DNA from: Candidatus Fermentithermobacillaceae bacterium UBA3907
Lineage (GTDB): Bacteria; Bacillota; Sulfobacillia; Fermentithermobacillales; Fermentithermobacillaceae
DNA: 13,982 bases
Reading direction: 5' to 3'
NCBI GenBank assembly: GCA_002391545.1
Contig: DGFF01000062.1
Coordinates: forward strand, 2,988-16,969
Part shown: positions 1 through 8,345 of the stretch, piece by piece
Position numbering within the stretch: the stretch's first letter is position 1
How the letters are laid out: the number at the start of each line of letters is the position of its first letter
Translations under genes and position numbers: made by a program
The notes under the pieces: model-generated
What the model was told of the DNA's origin: nothing
Database searches by the model: none
Seen by the model: the letters and a program-made list of their open reading frames with translations, nothing else

Positions 1-42
1 AAAAGAAGCAAAAGAAGCAAAAGGGACGGGGGTTTTTGCTTC
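1..42. repeat. Dispersed hairpin repeat, copy 1 (GGGACGG core)
   Basis: Two tandem copies of AAAAGAAGC (1-9, 10-18) lead into a perfect 9-bp inverted repeat: GAAGCAAAA at 14-22 and TTTTGCTTC at 34-42, enclosing GGGACGGGGG. A related hairpin with the complementary core CCGTCCCC lies at 11491-11540, and a partial copy lies at 91-110. I recall short elements with this core as common in some Bacillota genomes; that is memory, not a search. The function is unknown. Confidence 0.6.
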
Positions 43-90
43 ATAAGAGCACGCTGGAGTAATTTGCAGCATGCAGGGGCTCATCAGATG

Positions 91-110
91 GAAGCATGAG
101 AACCGTCCCC
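91..110. repeat. Partial dispersed repeat over the pgk start
   Basis: GAAGCATGAGAACCGTCCCC matches the left half of the hairpin repeat at 11498-11518 (GAAGCAAAAGGTGCCGTCCCC) apart from a few changes and one indel. It supplies the ATG at 96 and the codons for RTV. A perfect palindrome CCCCATGGGG (107-116) follows directly. Confidence 0.45.
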
Positions 111-1286
111 ATGGGGGGAGAGGCTGTGGATGTGTCTGGTAAGGCGTGTTTGTGTCGGGTGGATTTTAATGTACCTATTAAGGACGGCGTGATTGTCGAT
201 GATACGCGGATTCGGGCGTCTTTGCCTACGATCCGGTGCCTTATGGAGGGTGGAGCTAAGGTAGTTCTGATATCCCATTTGGGGAGGCCCAAAGGCAAGG
301 TAGTTGAAAGTCTGAGGATGGATCCTGTGGCTGGGCGGCTATCTGAACTTTTGGGGGTGCATGTCAAGAAACTGGATGACTGTATAGGCGAGGAAGTAGA
401 AGAAGCTGTACGCTCCATGAAACCCAAAGATGTGTTGCTTCTAGAGAATGTGCGCTTTTATCCTGAAGAGGAACTAAATGACCGGGAATTTGCCAAAAAG
501 CTGGCGGCGCCTTTCGATATTTTTGTCAATGATGCTTTTGGAACTGCTCATAGAGCTCACGCCTCAACAGTAGGAGTTGCCCAGTTTTTGCCTGCGTATC
601 CTGGGTGTTTAATGAAACGCGAATTAGAGGCTCTGGAAAAACTTCTGAGGTCACCTGAGCATCCTTATGTTGCGGTTATCGGGGGCGCTAAAGTTTCCGA
701 CAAACTTGGGGTTTTAGAAAACCTTCTCGATAAAGTAGATTCCCTCCTGATAGGCGGCGGTATGGCCAATACGTTTTTAATGGCTCAGGGCTACGATCTT
801 GGTAAATCTTTATGCGAAAACGACAAAAAGGAAGACGCCCTTAGAGTTATGAAAAAGGCTCAGGAATTGGACAAACAGTTGCTTCTTCCTGTGGATGTAG
901 TTGTGGCTGAAAGACCAGAACCAGGTGTCCCGGTTAAGGTGGTCCGGCCAGATGAAATCCCTGAACATATGATGGTTCTGGATATTGGACCTGAGACCCG
1001 TCGAGAGTTTTCTAGGGTGATCTTGCAGGCTAGAACAGTATTTTGGAACGGGCCAATGGGAGTCTTCGAAGTCGAGCAGTTTAGTGGAGGAACTCTTGAA
1101 ATAGCGGCTGCCATCGCTCAGGTAGAAGGATTCACAGTGGTAGGGGGTGGAGATTCTTTAGCAGCGGTGGAAATGGCGGGATGTGCAGATAAGATAAGTC
1201 ACTTATCTACTGGAGGAGGAGCTTCCTTAGAGTTTTTGGAAGGGAAGGAACTTCCTGGAGTGAAATGTTTACGTGGAACTAGGTGA
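96..1286 (+). CDS. pgk: Phosphoglycerate kinase
   Basis: Catalyses 1,3-bisphosphoglycerate + ADP to 3-phosphoglycerate + ATP in the cytoplasm. The 396-residue product has the usual length and the family landmarks in order: RVDFNVP (21-27), HLGRPKG (61-67), FVNDAFGTAHRAHAS (143-157), GGAKVSDK (197-204), GPMGVFE (319-325), GGGDS (350-354) and STGGGASLEFLEGK (371-384). The start is uncertain. ATG 96 is the longest choice (an in-frame stop lies at 60), but it has no well-spaced ribosome site and lies inside a partial dispersed repeat (91-110). The purine run GGGGGGAGAGG (113-123) would instead serve in-frame GTG 126 or GTG 132, giving a product about 10-12 residues shorter that still keeps RVDFNVP. 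First of four glycolytic genes; tpiA begins 98 bp downstream. An upstream gapA is plausible but outside the window. Confidence 0.97.
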   Translation: MRTVPMGGEAVDVSGKACLCRVDFNVPIKDGVIVDDTRIRASLPTIRCLMEGGAKVVLISHLGRPKGKVVESLRMDPVAGRLSELLGVHVKKLDDCIGEEVEEAVRSMKPKDVLLLENVRFYPEEELNDREFAKKLAAPFDIFVNDAFGTAHRAHASTVGVAQFLPAYPGCLMKRELEALEKLLRSPEHPYVAVIGGAKVSDKLGVLENLLDKVDSLLIGGGMANTFLMAQGYDLGKSLCENDKKEDALRVMKKAQELDKQLLLPVDVVVAERPEPGVPVKVVRPDEIPEHMMVLDIGPETRREFSRVILQARTVFWNGPMGVFEVEQFSGGTLEIAAAIAQVEGFTVVGGGDSLAAVEMAGCADKISHLSTGGGASLEFLEGKELPGVKCLRGTR

Positions 1287-1328
1287 TGTCCGCCTGTGCT
1301 GCGAAATGTTTAGTTTTTAGGGTAATCT

Positions 1329-1357
1329 TTGAGGCGGCAAAACAGGCAGAGTAAAAT
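1329..1357 (+). promoter_or_regulatory. Candidate sigma-A-type promoter for tpiA
   Basis: TTGAGG (1329-1334) and TAAAAT (1352-1357) are separated by 17 bases and lie 28 bp before the tpiA start. This could give tpiA and the genes after it their own transcription start. It is inferred from sequence only. Confidence 0.4.
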
Positions 1358-1385
1358 AGGCAGATTAAAATAGGGAGAGTAGACA
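1344..1385 (+). repeat. Three 14-bp tandem units before tpiA
   Basis: AGGCAGAGTAAAAT (1344-1357), AGGCAGATTAAAAT (1358-1371) and the diverged AGGGAGAGTAGACA (1372-1385) form a head-to-tail array. The first unit supplies a candidate -10 box; the third supplies the tpiA ribosome site and the first base of its start codon. Confidence 0.6.
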
Positions 1386-2176
1386 TGCGAAAACCTCTTA
1401 TTGCTGCGAATTGGAAAATGAACAAGACTATAGGCGAAGCCCTGTCTTTTGCAGGCGTTTTTGCAGAGCGGCTTTACCGACGCTTTCCTGATAAGAATAT
1501 TCCCGTCGATGTGGCGCTGTTCCCTTCCTTTCTGAGTATTCCGGCTCTTTGCGCGTTGTTTGCTAACGAACCTATACATATTGGAGCGCAAAATATGCAT
1601 TGGGAAAAAAGCGGCGCTTTTACAGGTGAAGTTGCCCCCTATATGTTGAAAGACGCAGGATGCGCCTTTGTGATTTTGGGGCATTCAGAGCGACGACACA
1701 TTTTTGGAGAAACTGACGAAGATGTTATTAAGAAAGTAAGAGCTGCTTTGGACCACGGTCTAAACCCAGTCATCTGTGTTGGAGAGACTTTGGAAGAAAG
1801 GGAAGCGGACGAGACTGACCGGGTAGTTTCCCGCATGGTAAAGGCGGCTTTTTCCGTAGTTGATCCCGAGGAGTTAAGGTCGGTTACGGTCGCTTACGAA
1901 CCTGTTTGGGCTATTGGTACAGGTAGAGAAGCGCGCCCTGATGATGCAGAAGACGTGATATTGGGCATAAGGAAAACTGTAGACGCCATTTATGGGCAGG
2001 ATACATCTGAAAATCTCAGGGTTTTGTACGGGGGAAGCGTCAAATCAAAGAACGTGAGATCCTTTATGTCGAGGGAAAGCGTGGATGGGGTATTGGTTGG
2101 AGGCGCAAGCTTGGATCCTGAGGAGTTCTTCAAAATCGTTGACGAAGGCTATAAAGCAAGAAGAAAGTTTTTGTAG
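1385..2176 (+). CDS. tpiA: Triosephosphate isomerase
   Basis: Interconverts dihydroxyacetone phosphate and glyceraldehyde 3-phosphate in the cytoplasm. The 263-residue TIM barrel is near the usual 250. Visible active-site residues are N9 and K11 in AANWKMNKT, H100 in ILGHSERR, and the general base E172 in AYEPVWAIGTG. The phosphate-binding VLYGGSVK and VGGASL segments follow near the C-terminus. ATG 1385 is preceded by AGGGAGAG (1372-1379) at a good distance, and the protein starts exactly as the family does (MRKPLIAANWK). It lies between pgk and gpmI, as in many Bacillota glycolytic operons. A promoter-like pair and a 14-bp tandem repeat lie directly upstream. A C-terminal tail of about 10 basic residues (YKARRKFL) is slightly long but not abnormal. 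Confidence 0.97.
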   Translation: MRKPLIAANWKMNKTIGEALSFAGVFAERLYRRFPDKNIPVDVALFPSFLSIPALCALFANEPIHIGAQNMHWEKSGAFTGEVAPYMLKDAGCAFVILGHSERRHIFGETDEDVIKKVRAALDHGLNPVICVGETLEEREADETDRVVSRMVKAAFSVVDPEELRSVTVAYEPVWAIGTGREARPDDAEDVILGIRKTVDAIYGQDTSENLRVLYGGSVKSKNVRSFMSRESVDGVLVGGASLDPEEFFKIVDEGYKARRKFL

Positions 2177-2250
2177 GCATATGACTGACGTATGACTTTT
2201 TCTCAAGATTATCTGTGTATCTCATAAACAATCTTTGTGGGGGAATTGAC

Positions 2251-3867
2251 GTGCCAAGACCTAGGCCAGTAGCCCTGGTCATACTCGATGGGTGGGGCAT
2301 TTCGGATACTGCGCCTAGCGCGGTGACTGAAGCTAACATTCCTTATTTCAGATCTCTTATATCTGATTACCCCAATTCTTCCTTAGAGGCGTCTGGGGAA
2401 GCGGTAGGTCTCATGCCTGGACAAATGGGGGATTCGAATGTAGGGCATTTGAATCTAGGTGCGGGCAGAATCGTATACCAGGATTTAGTTAGAATATTCA
2501 ATGACATAAAGACAGGGGATTTCTTCAGAAATCCTGCTTTGGTAGCTGCTATGGATAACGTTATAAATAGAGGTTCTAATCTGCACGTGATGGGTCTTTT
2601 GTCAGACGGGGGAGTCCATAGCCACGAGAATCACCTATACGCCATTTTGGAGATGGCCAAATCCAAAGGTTTGGATAACGTGTTCATCCACGCTTTTCTC
2701 GATGGGAGAGATGTTCCTCCGCAGTCTGCTGCCTTGTACTTTGAGAGACTAGAGAGGAAAATCGAAGAAATAGGCATAGGCACCATAGCTTCTATAACTG
2801 GTAGGTATTGGGCCATGGATAGGGACAAAAGGTGGGACAGAACGCAGGCAGCCTACGATCTGCTGACCCTTGGAATAGGCCGCAAAGCTGGTGATTGGCG
2901 CGAGGCTTTAGAAATGGCGTATGAAAAAGGGGAAACAGACGAGTTTGTGTACCCTACTCTCATATATAAAGAAGATGATCAAGGCGGTGGGAGGTTTCAA
3001 CCTGTTGACGACGGGGATTCACTCATATTCTTCAACTTCAGGTCAGACCGGGCTCGTCAAATATCTCACGCTTTCTGTGATAAGGAGTTTTCGGGTTTTG
3101 AACGCAAAAAGCACCCTGATGTACTGTTTGTAGGTATGCTTTGTTACGAGGAAGATCTGGAAGGATTATTTGCTTATCCGCCTTTGATTCTGAAAAATAC
3201 GTTGGGGGAAGTGGTTTCCAAGGCAGGTCTAAGGCAGCTTCGGATAGCAGAAACGGAAAAGTACGCCCATGTTACCTTTTTCTTCAACGGAATGAGGGAG
3301 GAGCCTTTCCCTGGGGAAGATCGGTGCTTGGTTCCTTCACCCAAGGTGGCTACGTACGATCAAAAACCTGAGATGAGCGCATTTGAAGTAACTGAGGAAG
3401 TCATTAAACGTATCAATAGCGGTGTGTATGATGTGATTATACTTAATTACGCAAATCCCGATATGGTTGGTCATACGGGATGCTTTGACGCGGGTAAAAG
3501 AGCCCTTGAGACTGTAGATGAGTGTCTCAGCAACCTAATTCCGACCATTGTAGATGCAGGCGGAGCCGTTCTTGTGGTTTCGGACCATGGAAACATTGAA
3601 GAACTACTAAAGCCCCAGGAGCGATCAGGAGATTCTCGAGGGGATTGTTCTTTGGCTCAAAATCATACATATCACACTTCTAACAAAGTGCCCTGTATTC
3701 TTGTGGCTCAGAAAGATCCAACCACCGGGCGTGTAATTGTAGATGGGAGGGAAGTGGAGCGCATTTCTGATGGAATATTGGCAAATGTGGCTCCCACCCT
3801 TTTAGATATACTGAATCTTGAGAAACCTCCGGAAATGGACAGGGATGGTTTGATAGTATATGGGTAG
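2251..3867 (+). CDS. gpmI: 2,3-bisphosphoglycerate-independent phosphoglycerate mutase
   Basis: Converts 3-phosphoglycerate to 2-phosphoglycerate using two Mn2+ and a phosphoserine intermediate. Landmarks in order: VILDGWG with the first metal Asp near the N-terminus; MGDSNVGHLNLGAGR with the nucleophilic Ser (many relatives have GNSEVGH); HAFLDGRDVPP; NFRSDRARQ; YANPDMVGHTG; VSDHGNIEELL; and a late HTYHTSNKVP metal-binding segment. I chose GTG 2251 because GGGGGAATTGAC precedes it with proper spacing and the protein then starts MPRPRPVALVILDGWG. An in-frame ATG at 2215 would add 12 unconserved residues without a good ribosome site. From GTG 2251 the product is 538 residues against a usual length near 510. 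Part of the excess is a short insertion between DHGNIEELL and HTYHTSNKVP. It lies 74 bp after tpiA and 72 bp before eno. Confidence 0.96.
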   Translation: MPRPRPVALVILDGWGISDTAPSAVTEANIPYFRSLISDYPNSSLEASGEAVGLMPGQMGDSNVGHLNLGAGRIVYQDLVRIFNDIKTGDFFRNPALVAAMDNVINRGSNLHVMGLLSDGGVHSHENHLYAILEMAKSKGLDNVFIHAFLDGRDVPPQSAALYFERLERKIEEIGIGTIASITGRYWAMDRDKRWDRTQAAYDLLTLGIGRKAGDWREALEMAYEKGETDEFVYPTLIYKEDDQGGGRFQPVDDGDSLIFFNFRSDRARQISHAFCDKEFSGFERKKHPDVLFVGMLCYEEDLEGLFAYPPLILKNTLGEVVSKAGLRQLRIAETEKYAHVTFFFNGMREEPFPGEDRCLVPSPKVATYDQKPEMSAFEVTEEVIKRINSGVYDVIILNYANPDMVGHTGCFDAGKRALETVDECLSNLIPTIVDAGGAVLVVSDHGNIEELLKPQERSGDSRGDCSLAQNHTYHTSNKVPCILVAQKDPTTGRVIVDGREVERISDGILANVAPTLLDILNLEKPPEMDRDGLIVYG

Positions 3868-3939
3868 GCTTGCGAGGGCACTTTTCGGGCACTCTTTTAA
3901 ATTTGCAGGTGTGGGTAGTGATCACAGGGAGGGGTACCA

Positions 3940-5202
3940 ATGGGTGTGATAATAGATGTAAAGGGCAGGCAGATTCTAGATTCCCGGGGAAATCCTACGA
4001 TAGAAGCAGATGTGCTCTTGAACGATGGATCTATGGGGAGAGGCATGGTACCGTCAGGAGCCTCAACGGGCAGTCATGAGGCTTTGGAACTTCGTGATGG
4101 TGGGAAACCTTTTGGGGGTAAGGGTGTCAAGAAAGCGGTGGCCAATATCAACGAAATTATAGGACCTCAGATCATTGGTCTCTGTGCCATAGAGCAAGAA
4201 CGGGTAGATAACGTGATGATTGAGCTAGATGGCACCCCTAATAAGTCCAAGTTAGGTGCCAACGCCACATTGGCGGTTTCTTTGGCAGTTGCTAACGCTG
4301 CCGCTCAGTCAAAAGGCCTTCCCCTTTATAGATATCTAGGAGGTCTTGAGGCCAGAATCTTGCCCGTTCCTTTTATGAACATACTCAATGGGGGCAAGCA
4401 TGCAGATAACAACGTTGATATTCAGGAGTTTATGATAGTGCCTTCTGGTGCGGAAACCTTTTCAGATGCTATTAAGATGGGGGTAGAAATCTACCACACT
4501 CTGAAAGGTATCCTTAGAACAAAAGGCTATTCAATTTCGGTTGGCGATGAAGGCGGGTTTGCACCTGATCTTTCATCTAACGAGGAAGCTTTGGAACTTT
4601 TGGTAGACTCTATTCGAAAAGCAGGTTATAAACCTGGGGTTCACTGTCATCTGGCCATAGATGCTGCGGCTTCTGAGTTTTACGAGGACGGAAAGTACGT
4701 TTTGAAAGGTGAAAATTGGAGCGGCACAGCGGCTGAACTTGTGGAAAAATATTCTACATGGGTGAAGTCATATCCTATAGTTTCCATAGAAGACGGACTT
4801 TTTGAAGATGACTGGGAAGGTTGGGTCGTCATGACCAAGGTTCTGGGAGATAAGATTCAAATTATAGGTGACGATCTTTTCGTTACCCAAAGGGATAGAA
4901 TCGAGAAAGGGGCAGCAGTGGGCGCAGGGAATTCGGTTTTAATAAAACTCAATCAGGTAGGGACTCTAACCGAAACCCTAGAATCCATACAGTGCGCCCA
5001 AAATGCAGGCTATCGGTGGCTTATCTCTCATCGGTCTGGAGAGACCGAGGATGCTTTCATTTCAGATTTGGCGGTAGGTACTTGTAGCGGCCAAATCAAA
5101 ACAGGCGCTCCGTGTCGCAGTGAGAGGGTAGCGAAGTACAATAGGCTCCTTAGGATTGAAGAGGAACTAGGTTGTTTTGCGGTATATGGAAGGGGCTTGT
5201 GA
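3940..5202 (+). CDS. eno: Enolase
   Basis: Dehydrates 2-phosphoglycerate to phosphoenolpyruvate; Mg2+-dependent, normally a dimer or octamer. The 420-residue product shows VPSGASTG (mobile loop, 37-44), GGKHADNN with H154, IQEFM with E163, the catalytic acid/base pair E204 (VGDEGGF) and K336 (VLIKLNQVGT), Mg2+ ligands D241, E284 (SIEDGL) and D311 (IGDDLF), and SHRSGETED (363-371). ATG 3940 is supported by AGGGAGGGG a few bases upstream and by the canonical start MGVIIDVKGRQILDSRGNP. It ends at GRGL without the lysine-rich tail some Bacillota enolases carry. It completes a contiguous lower-glycolysis set with the three upstream genes. Confidence 0.98.
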   Translation: MGVIIDVKGRQILDSRGNPTIEADVLLNDGSMGRGMVPSGASTGSHEALELRDGGKPFGGKGVKKAVANINEIIGPQIIGLCAIEQERVDNVMIELDGTPNKSKLGANATLAVSLAVANAAAQSKGLPLYRYLGGLEARILPVPFMNILNGGKHADNNVDIQEFMIVPSGAETFSDAIKMGVEIYHTLKGILRTKGYSISVGDEGGFAPDLSSNEEALELLVDSIRKAGYKPGVHCHLAIDAAASEFYEDGKYVLKGENWSGTAAELVEKYSTWVKSYPIVSIEDGLFEDDWEGWVVMTKVLGDKIQIIGDDLFVTQRDRIEKGAAVGAGNSVLIKLNQVGTLTETLESIQCAQNAGYRWLISHRSGETEDAFISDLAVGTCSGQIKTGAPCRSERVAKYNRLLRIEEELGCFAVYGRGL

Positions 5203-5205
5203 AAG

Positions 5206-5234
5206 TAGACTTAGCCAGGGTACGGTGTTACAAT
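5206..5234 (+). promoter_or_regulatory. Candidate promoter for secG-hppA
   Basis: TAGACT (5206-5211) and TACAAT (5229-5234) are 17 bases apart, with a TG one base before the -10 box (extended -10). The pair lies between eno and secG, so the export and pump genes may be transcribed separately from the glycolytic genes. Sequence inference only. Confidence 0.4.
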
Positions 5235-5272
5235 TTGATAGCTGGTTTTCGTTTTGAAGTGAGGTGAATTGG

Positions 5273-5500
5273 GTGGAGATTGTCGTAAGGATTATTCACG
5301 CTGTTGCGGCAGCGGGTCTTATTGTGCTTGTCATATTGCAGCCAGGCAAGTCTGCTGGGCTCAGCTTATTTGGGTCAGATGATTCGGCCCCCAGGAGAAA
5401 GAAAAAAGGCCGCGAGGATCTTTATGCCAAGATGACCGTGTACTTTGCAGTCGCATTTTTAGTATGTTGTGTTGCACTTGCGTTTTTGAGGCAAGGCTAG
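5273..5500 (+). CDS. secG: Preprotein translocase subunit SecG
   Basis: Small auxiliary membrane subunit of the SecYEG channel. The 75-residue product has an N-terminal helix (IIHAVAAAGLIVLVILQ), the family's QPGKSAGLSLFG loop, a basic cytoplasmic stretch (PRRKKKGRED) and a second helix (MTVYFAVAFLVCCVALAFL) before a short end. I chose GTG 5273 because GAGGTGA (5261-5267) is then 5 bases away and the protein begins MEIVVRIIHAV, as SecGs usually do. In-frame GTG 5264 overlaps that ribosome site and would add only three residues. A secG next to eno is common in Bacillota. The gene ends 39 bp before hppA. Confidence 0.9.
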   Translation: MEIVVRIIHAVAAAGLIVLVILQPGKSAGLSLFGSDDSAPRRKKKGREDLYAKMTVYFAVAFLVCCVALAFLRQG

Positions 5501-5539
5501 TGTACAACCGCTAACAGCATTGGAAAGGAGACGTATGGC

Positions 5540-7570
5540 ATGATTAGCTCGGGGTGGGCAATAGCAGCATTAGTCGCAGGAGCTATTGCTCTTTTGTTTG
5601 CGATGTTCCTTCGTTCGAAAGTAGCGTCATATGACCCTGGAACAGAGGAAATGATGGAGATAGCCGGTGCAATACATGAAGGAGCTATGACGTTTCTCAA
5701 GAGACAATATAAGTCATTAGCTGTATTCGTAGTCGTGGTTGCAATAATCATATTTATAGCAGGGTATTTTAGCCCTCCTGACGCTATGCGTCCAGAGACT
5801 GCCATAGCGTTCATAATTGGCTCCATTACTTCGGCTTTGGCCGGCTACATAGGTATGCAGACAGCTACAACGGCTAACGTAAGAACTACTCAGGCTGCCA
5901 AAAAAGATACAGTCAGCGCTCTTGATGTAGCTTTTTCAGGTGGCGCCGTTATGGGAATGACCGTCGTTGGCCTGGGTCTTTTGGGGATTAGTATCGTGTA
6001 TTTTCTATTTGGAAATCCTAACGATCCCGCTTCATTTGGAGTTATAAACGGTTTTGCTTTCGGAGCCAGCTCTATCGCGCTTTTTGCCAGAGTTGGTGGA
6101 GGAATATACACAAAGGCTGCTGACGTTGGGGCAGACCTTGTAGGGAAAATAGAAGCCGGTATACCTGAAGATGACCCGAGAAACCCTGCAGTTATTGCCG
6201 ATAACGTAGGTGATAACGTAGGTGACGTGGCAGGTATGGGCGCGGATCTTTTTGAGTCTTACGTAGGCTCTCTTATAGCGGCTATGGCCATGGGTGTGCT
6301 TATGAAAGATCCAAATGACGCGCTGTTTGCTATAATACTGCCTTTGCTCATTGCAGCTGCAGGCGTTGTGGCGTCCATATTGGGAACGTTTTTTGTGAAA
6401 ATGAAGATGTCGGATCCGGCTGCTGCGTTGAGGATAGGTTCCTTTTCCTCCAGCGCAATAGTGCTTTTACTTGCTCTTGGCCTTATATATTATTTCACAG
6501 GAGCGATTACTCTTTTCTTGCCCATTTTAGCAGGCGTTATAGCAGGCGTGTTAATTGGGCTTGTGGCAGAGTATTACACATCGCCAGATTACCCTCCTGT
6601 TAGGAGCATTGCTGAGGCTTCTCAAACAGGGGCGGCTACAAACATTATTCAAGGGCTTTCTGTTGGGATGAAATCTGTATCCCTTCCTATTATCTTAGTG
6701 GCAGTGGCTAGTTTGGTAGCTTTTAAGTTTGGAGCCGACAGCGGGTTTGGTGGTCTTTACGGTATCGCCTTGGCGGCTGTAGGCATGCTTTCTACTACTG
6801 GTATGACAGTATCAGTAGACGCCTATGGACCCATTGCTGATAATGCAGGCGGTATTGCTGAAATGACCCATCAAGATAAGAGCGTTCGCGAGATCACTGA
6901 CACACTTGACTCCCTTGGCAATACCACTGCGGCGTTAGGTAAAGGCTTCGCTATAGGTTCCGCGGCGCTTACTGCACTTGCCTTATTCGCAGCGTATTCC
7001 CAAGCTGCAGGGCTAACGCTTATAGATATTTTGAGCGCTGATGTGATTGCCGGGTTATTGATCGGAGGAATGTTGCCGTTTCTGTTTTCGTCTATGGCCA
7101 TGGAGGCTGTAGGGAAAGCTGCTTTTGAGATGGTAGAAGAAGTAAGGCGGCAATTTAGGGAAATCCAAGGGCTCATGGAAGGTACGGCTAAGCCAGATTA
7201 CGCTAGGTGTGTAGATATTTCGACTGCAAGCGCTTTGAAACAGATGATTCTGCCTGGAATCTTGGCGGTAGGTATGCCAATTTTGATCGGTTTTGTCCTA
7301 GGTAAAGAGGCGTTAGCCGGACTTTTGGTAGGTAGTCTAGTGACCGGCGTGTTGATGGCCATCTTCTTGGCTAATTCGGGCGGGGCTTGGGACAACGCCA
7401 AGAAATATATAGAAGCAGGCAACCTTGGCGGAAAAGGCACTCCGACTCACGCTGCAGCGGTGGTAGGAGATACTGTAGGAGACCCTTGCAAAGATACTGC
7501 AGGTCCTTCTCTTAATATATTGATAAAGCTTATGAGCATAGTGGCTTTGGTGTTTGCATCGTTGTTCTAA
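5540..7570 (+). CDS. hppA: Membrane-bound pyrophosphatase (K+-dependent type ion pump)
   Basis: Hydrolyses pyrophosphate and uses the energy to move H+ and/or Na+ out of the cell. The 676-residue product is almost wholly hydrophobic helices, as expected for about 16 membrane spans. The substrate/Mg2+ site is visible as DVGADLVGKIEAG (195-207) and DNVGDNVGDVAGMGADLFES (221-240), with a matching C-terminal VGDTVGDPCKDTAGPSLN. GNTTAALGKGFAIGSAAL has Ala (464) where K+-independent enzymes have Lys, so this is predicted to be a K+-stimulated form. Whether it pumps Na+, H+ or both cannot be settled by eye. ATG 5540 has AAGGAG (5525-5530) upstream; ATG 5534 is followed at once by a stop. It would recycle pyrophosphate from biosynthesis, which suits an energy-limited anaerobe. 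The 160 bp after it contain a TATAAT-like box (7630-7635) with no well-spaced -35. Confidence 0.96.
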   Translation: MISSGWAIAALVAGAIALLFAMFLRSKVASYDPGTEEMMEIAGAIHEGAMTFLKRQYKSLAVFVVVVAIIIFIAGYFSPPDAMRPETAIAFIIGSITSALAGYIGMQTATTANVRTTQAAKKDTVSALDVAFSGGAVMGMTVVGLGLLGISIVYFLFGNPNDPASFGVINGFAFGASSIALFARVGGGIYTKAADVGADLVGKIEAGIPEDDPRNPAVIADNVGDNVGDVAGMGADLFESYVGSLIAAMAMGVLMKDPNDALFAIILPLLIAAAGVVASILGTFFVKMKMSDPAAALRIGSFSSSAIVLLLALGLIYYFTGAITLFLPILAGVIAGVLIGLVAEYYTSPDYPPVRSIAEASQTGAATNIIQGLSVGMKSVSLPIILVAVASLVAFKFGADSGFGGLYGIALAAVGMLSTTGMTVSVDAYGPIADNAGGIAEMTHQDKSVREITDTLDSLGNTTAALGKGFAIGSAALTALALFAAYSQAAGLTLIDILSADVIAGLLIGGMLPFLFSSMAMEAVGKAAFEMVEEVRRQFREIQGLMEGTAKPDYARCVDISTASALKQMILPGILAVGMPILIGFVLGKEALAGLLVGSLVTGVLMAIFLANSGGAWDNAKKYIEAGNLGGKGTPTHAAAVVGDTVGDPCKDTAGPSLNILIKLMSIVALVFASLF

Positions 7571-7730
7571 TGCCTATGGTTTATACGGTTGTGTGGTTGG
7601 GTGCATGGGATTGAGGGGATGTATAGAGTTATAATAGATATCCCGAAATATCTTCTGCACCCGCCTAGTCTTAGATGCTCTTTGCACATCCAGATGTTTA
7701 TCCAGTTGGGGAAAGGGAAGGTGATCACAT

Positions 7731-8285
7731 ATGATGAGTAGAGAAGAGATTTTGGAAGAAGTTAGGAAGAGAATTCTTACAGAGAATCTGTATAAACATA
7801 TTCTTGCAGTAGAAGCAGTAATGAGGGCCCTAGCCCGACATTTCGGAGAAGATGAGGAAAGATGGGGAGCTGCAGGGTTGCTCCACGATATCGACTATGA
7901 AGAGACGAAGGAAGACCCTGATATGCACAGCATAAAGTCAGCCCAGATTGCACAAGAGCTCGGGTTCGACGATGAGATTGTAGATGCGGTAAAGGCTCAC
8001 AACGAAATCCATGGTTTTCCTAGAGAGACGATGATGGCAAAAGCTCTTTACGCTGCTGATCCCTTGACAGGGCTTATTGTTGCATCAGCGTTGATTTCTC
8101 CTGAGAAGAAGCTAGCGGCTATAGATACAGGGTTTGTTATGAATAGAATGGGAGAAAAATCTTTTGCTAGGGGAGCGAACCGGGAAGTTATTAGATCTTG
8201 CTCTGAATTAGGACTTACGGTTGAAGAATTTGTGACCATCTGCTTACAGGCTATGCAGGAGATTTCAGATGAGCTAGGCCTTTAG
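7731..8285 (+). CDS. HD-domain protein (HDIG-type hydrolase-like)
   Basis: A 184-residue soluble protein with an HD metal-dependent phosphohydrolase signature: H23 (YKHIL), H52-D53 in AAGLLHDIDYE, H90 in VKAHNEIHGF, and D110 in LYAADPLTG. This order (H...HD...H...D) is that of compact single-domain HDIG proteins, often listed as 'HDIG domain-containing' or 'HAD family hydrolase-neighbouring HD' hypotheticals; the substrate is unknown. ATG 7731 (with a second ATG at 7734) follows AAGGTGAT (7718-7725). It has no signal peptide or membrane segment and no second domain, so it is not an RNase Y or (p)ppGpp synthetase. It sits between the pyrophosphatase and smpB, a place often held by rnr in related genomes. 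No specific function is claimed. Confidence 0.85.
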   Translation: MMSREEILEEVRKRILTENLYKHILAVEAVMRALARHFGEDEERWGAAGLLHDIDYEETKEDPDMHSIKSAQIAQELGFDDEIVDAVKAHNEIHGFPRETMMAKALYAADPLTGLIVASALISPEKKLAAIDTGFVMNRMGEKSFARGANREVIRSCSELGLTVEEFVTICLQAMQEISDELGL

Positions 8286-8345
8286 ATGTATTTGAGTGGA
8301 GGTAGCGCTAGATTTTTGAAGTTGGAGGCAAGAGGCGCAGACAGT

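Noticed and set aside
7611..7635. Promoter upstream of the HD gene (TTGAGG with TATAAT)
   Set aside because: The boxes are only 13 bases apart, too close for a normal sigma-A promoter; no better -35 is seen.
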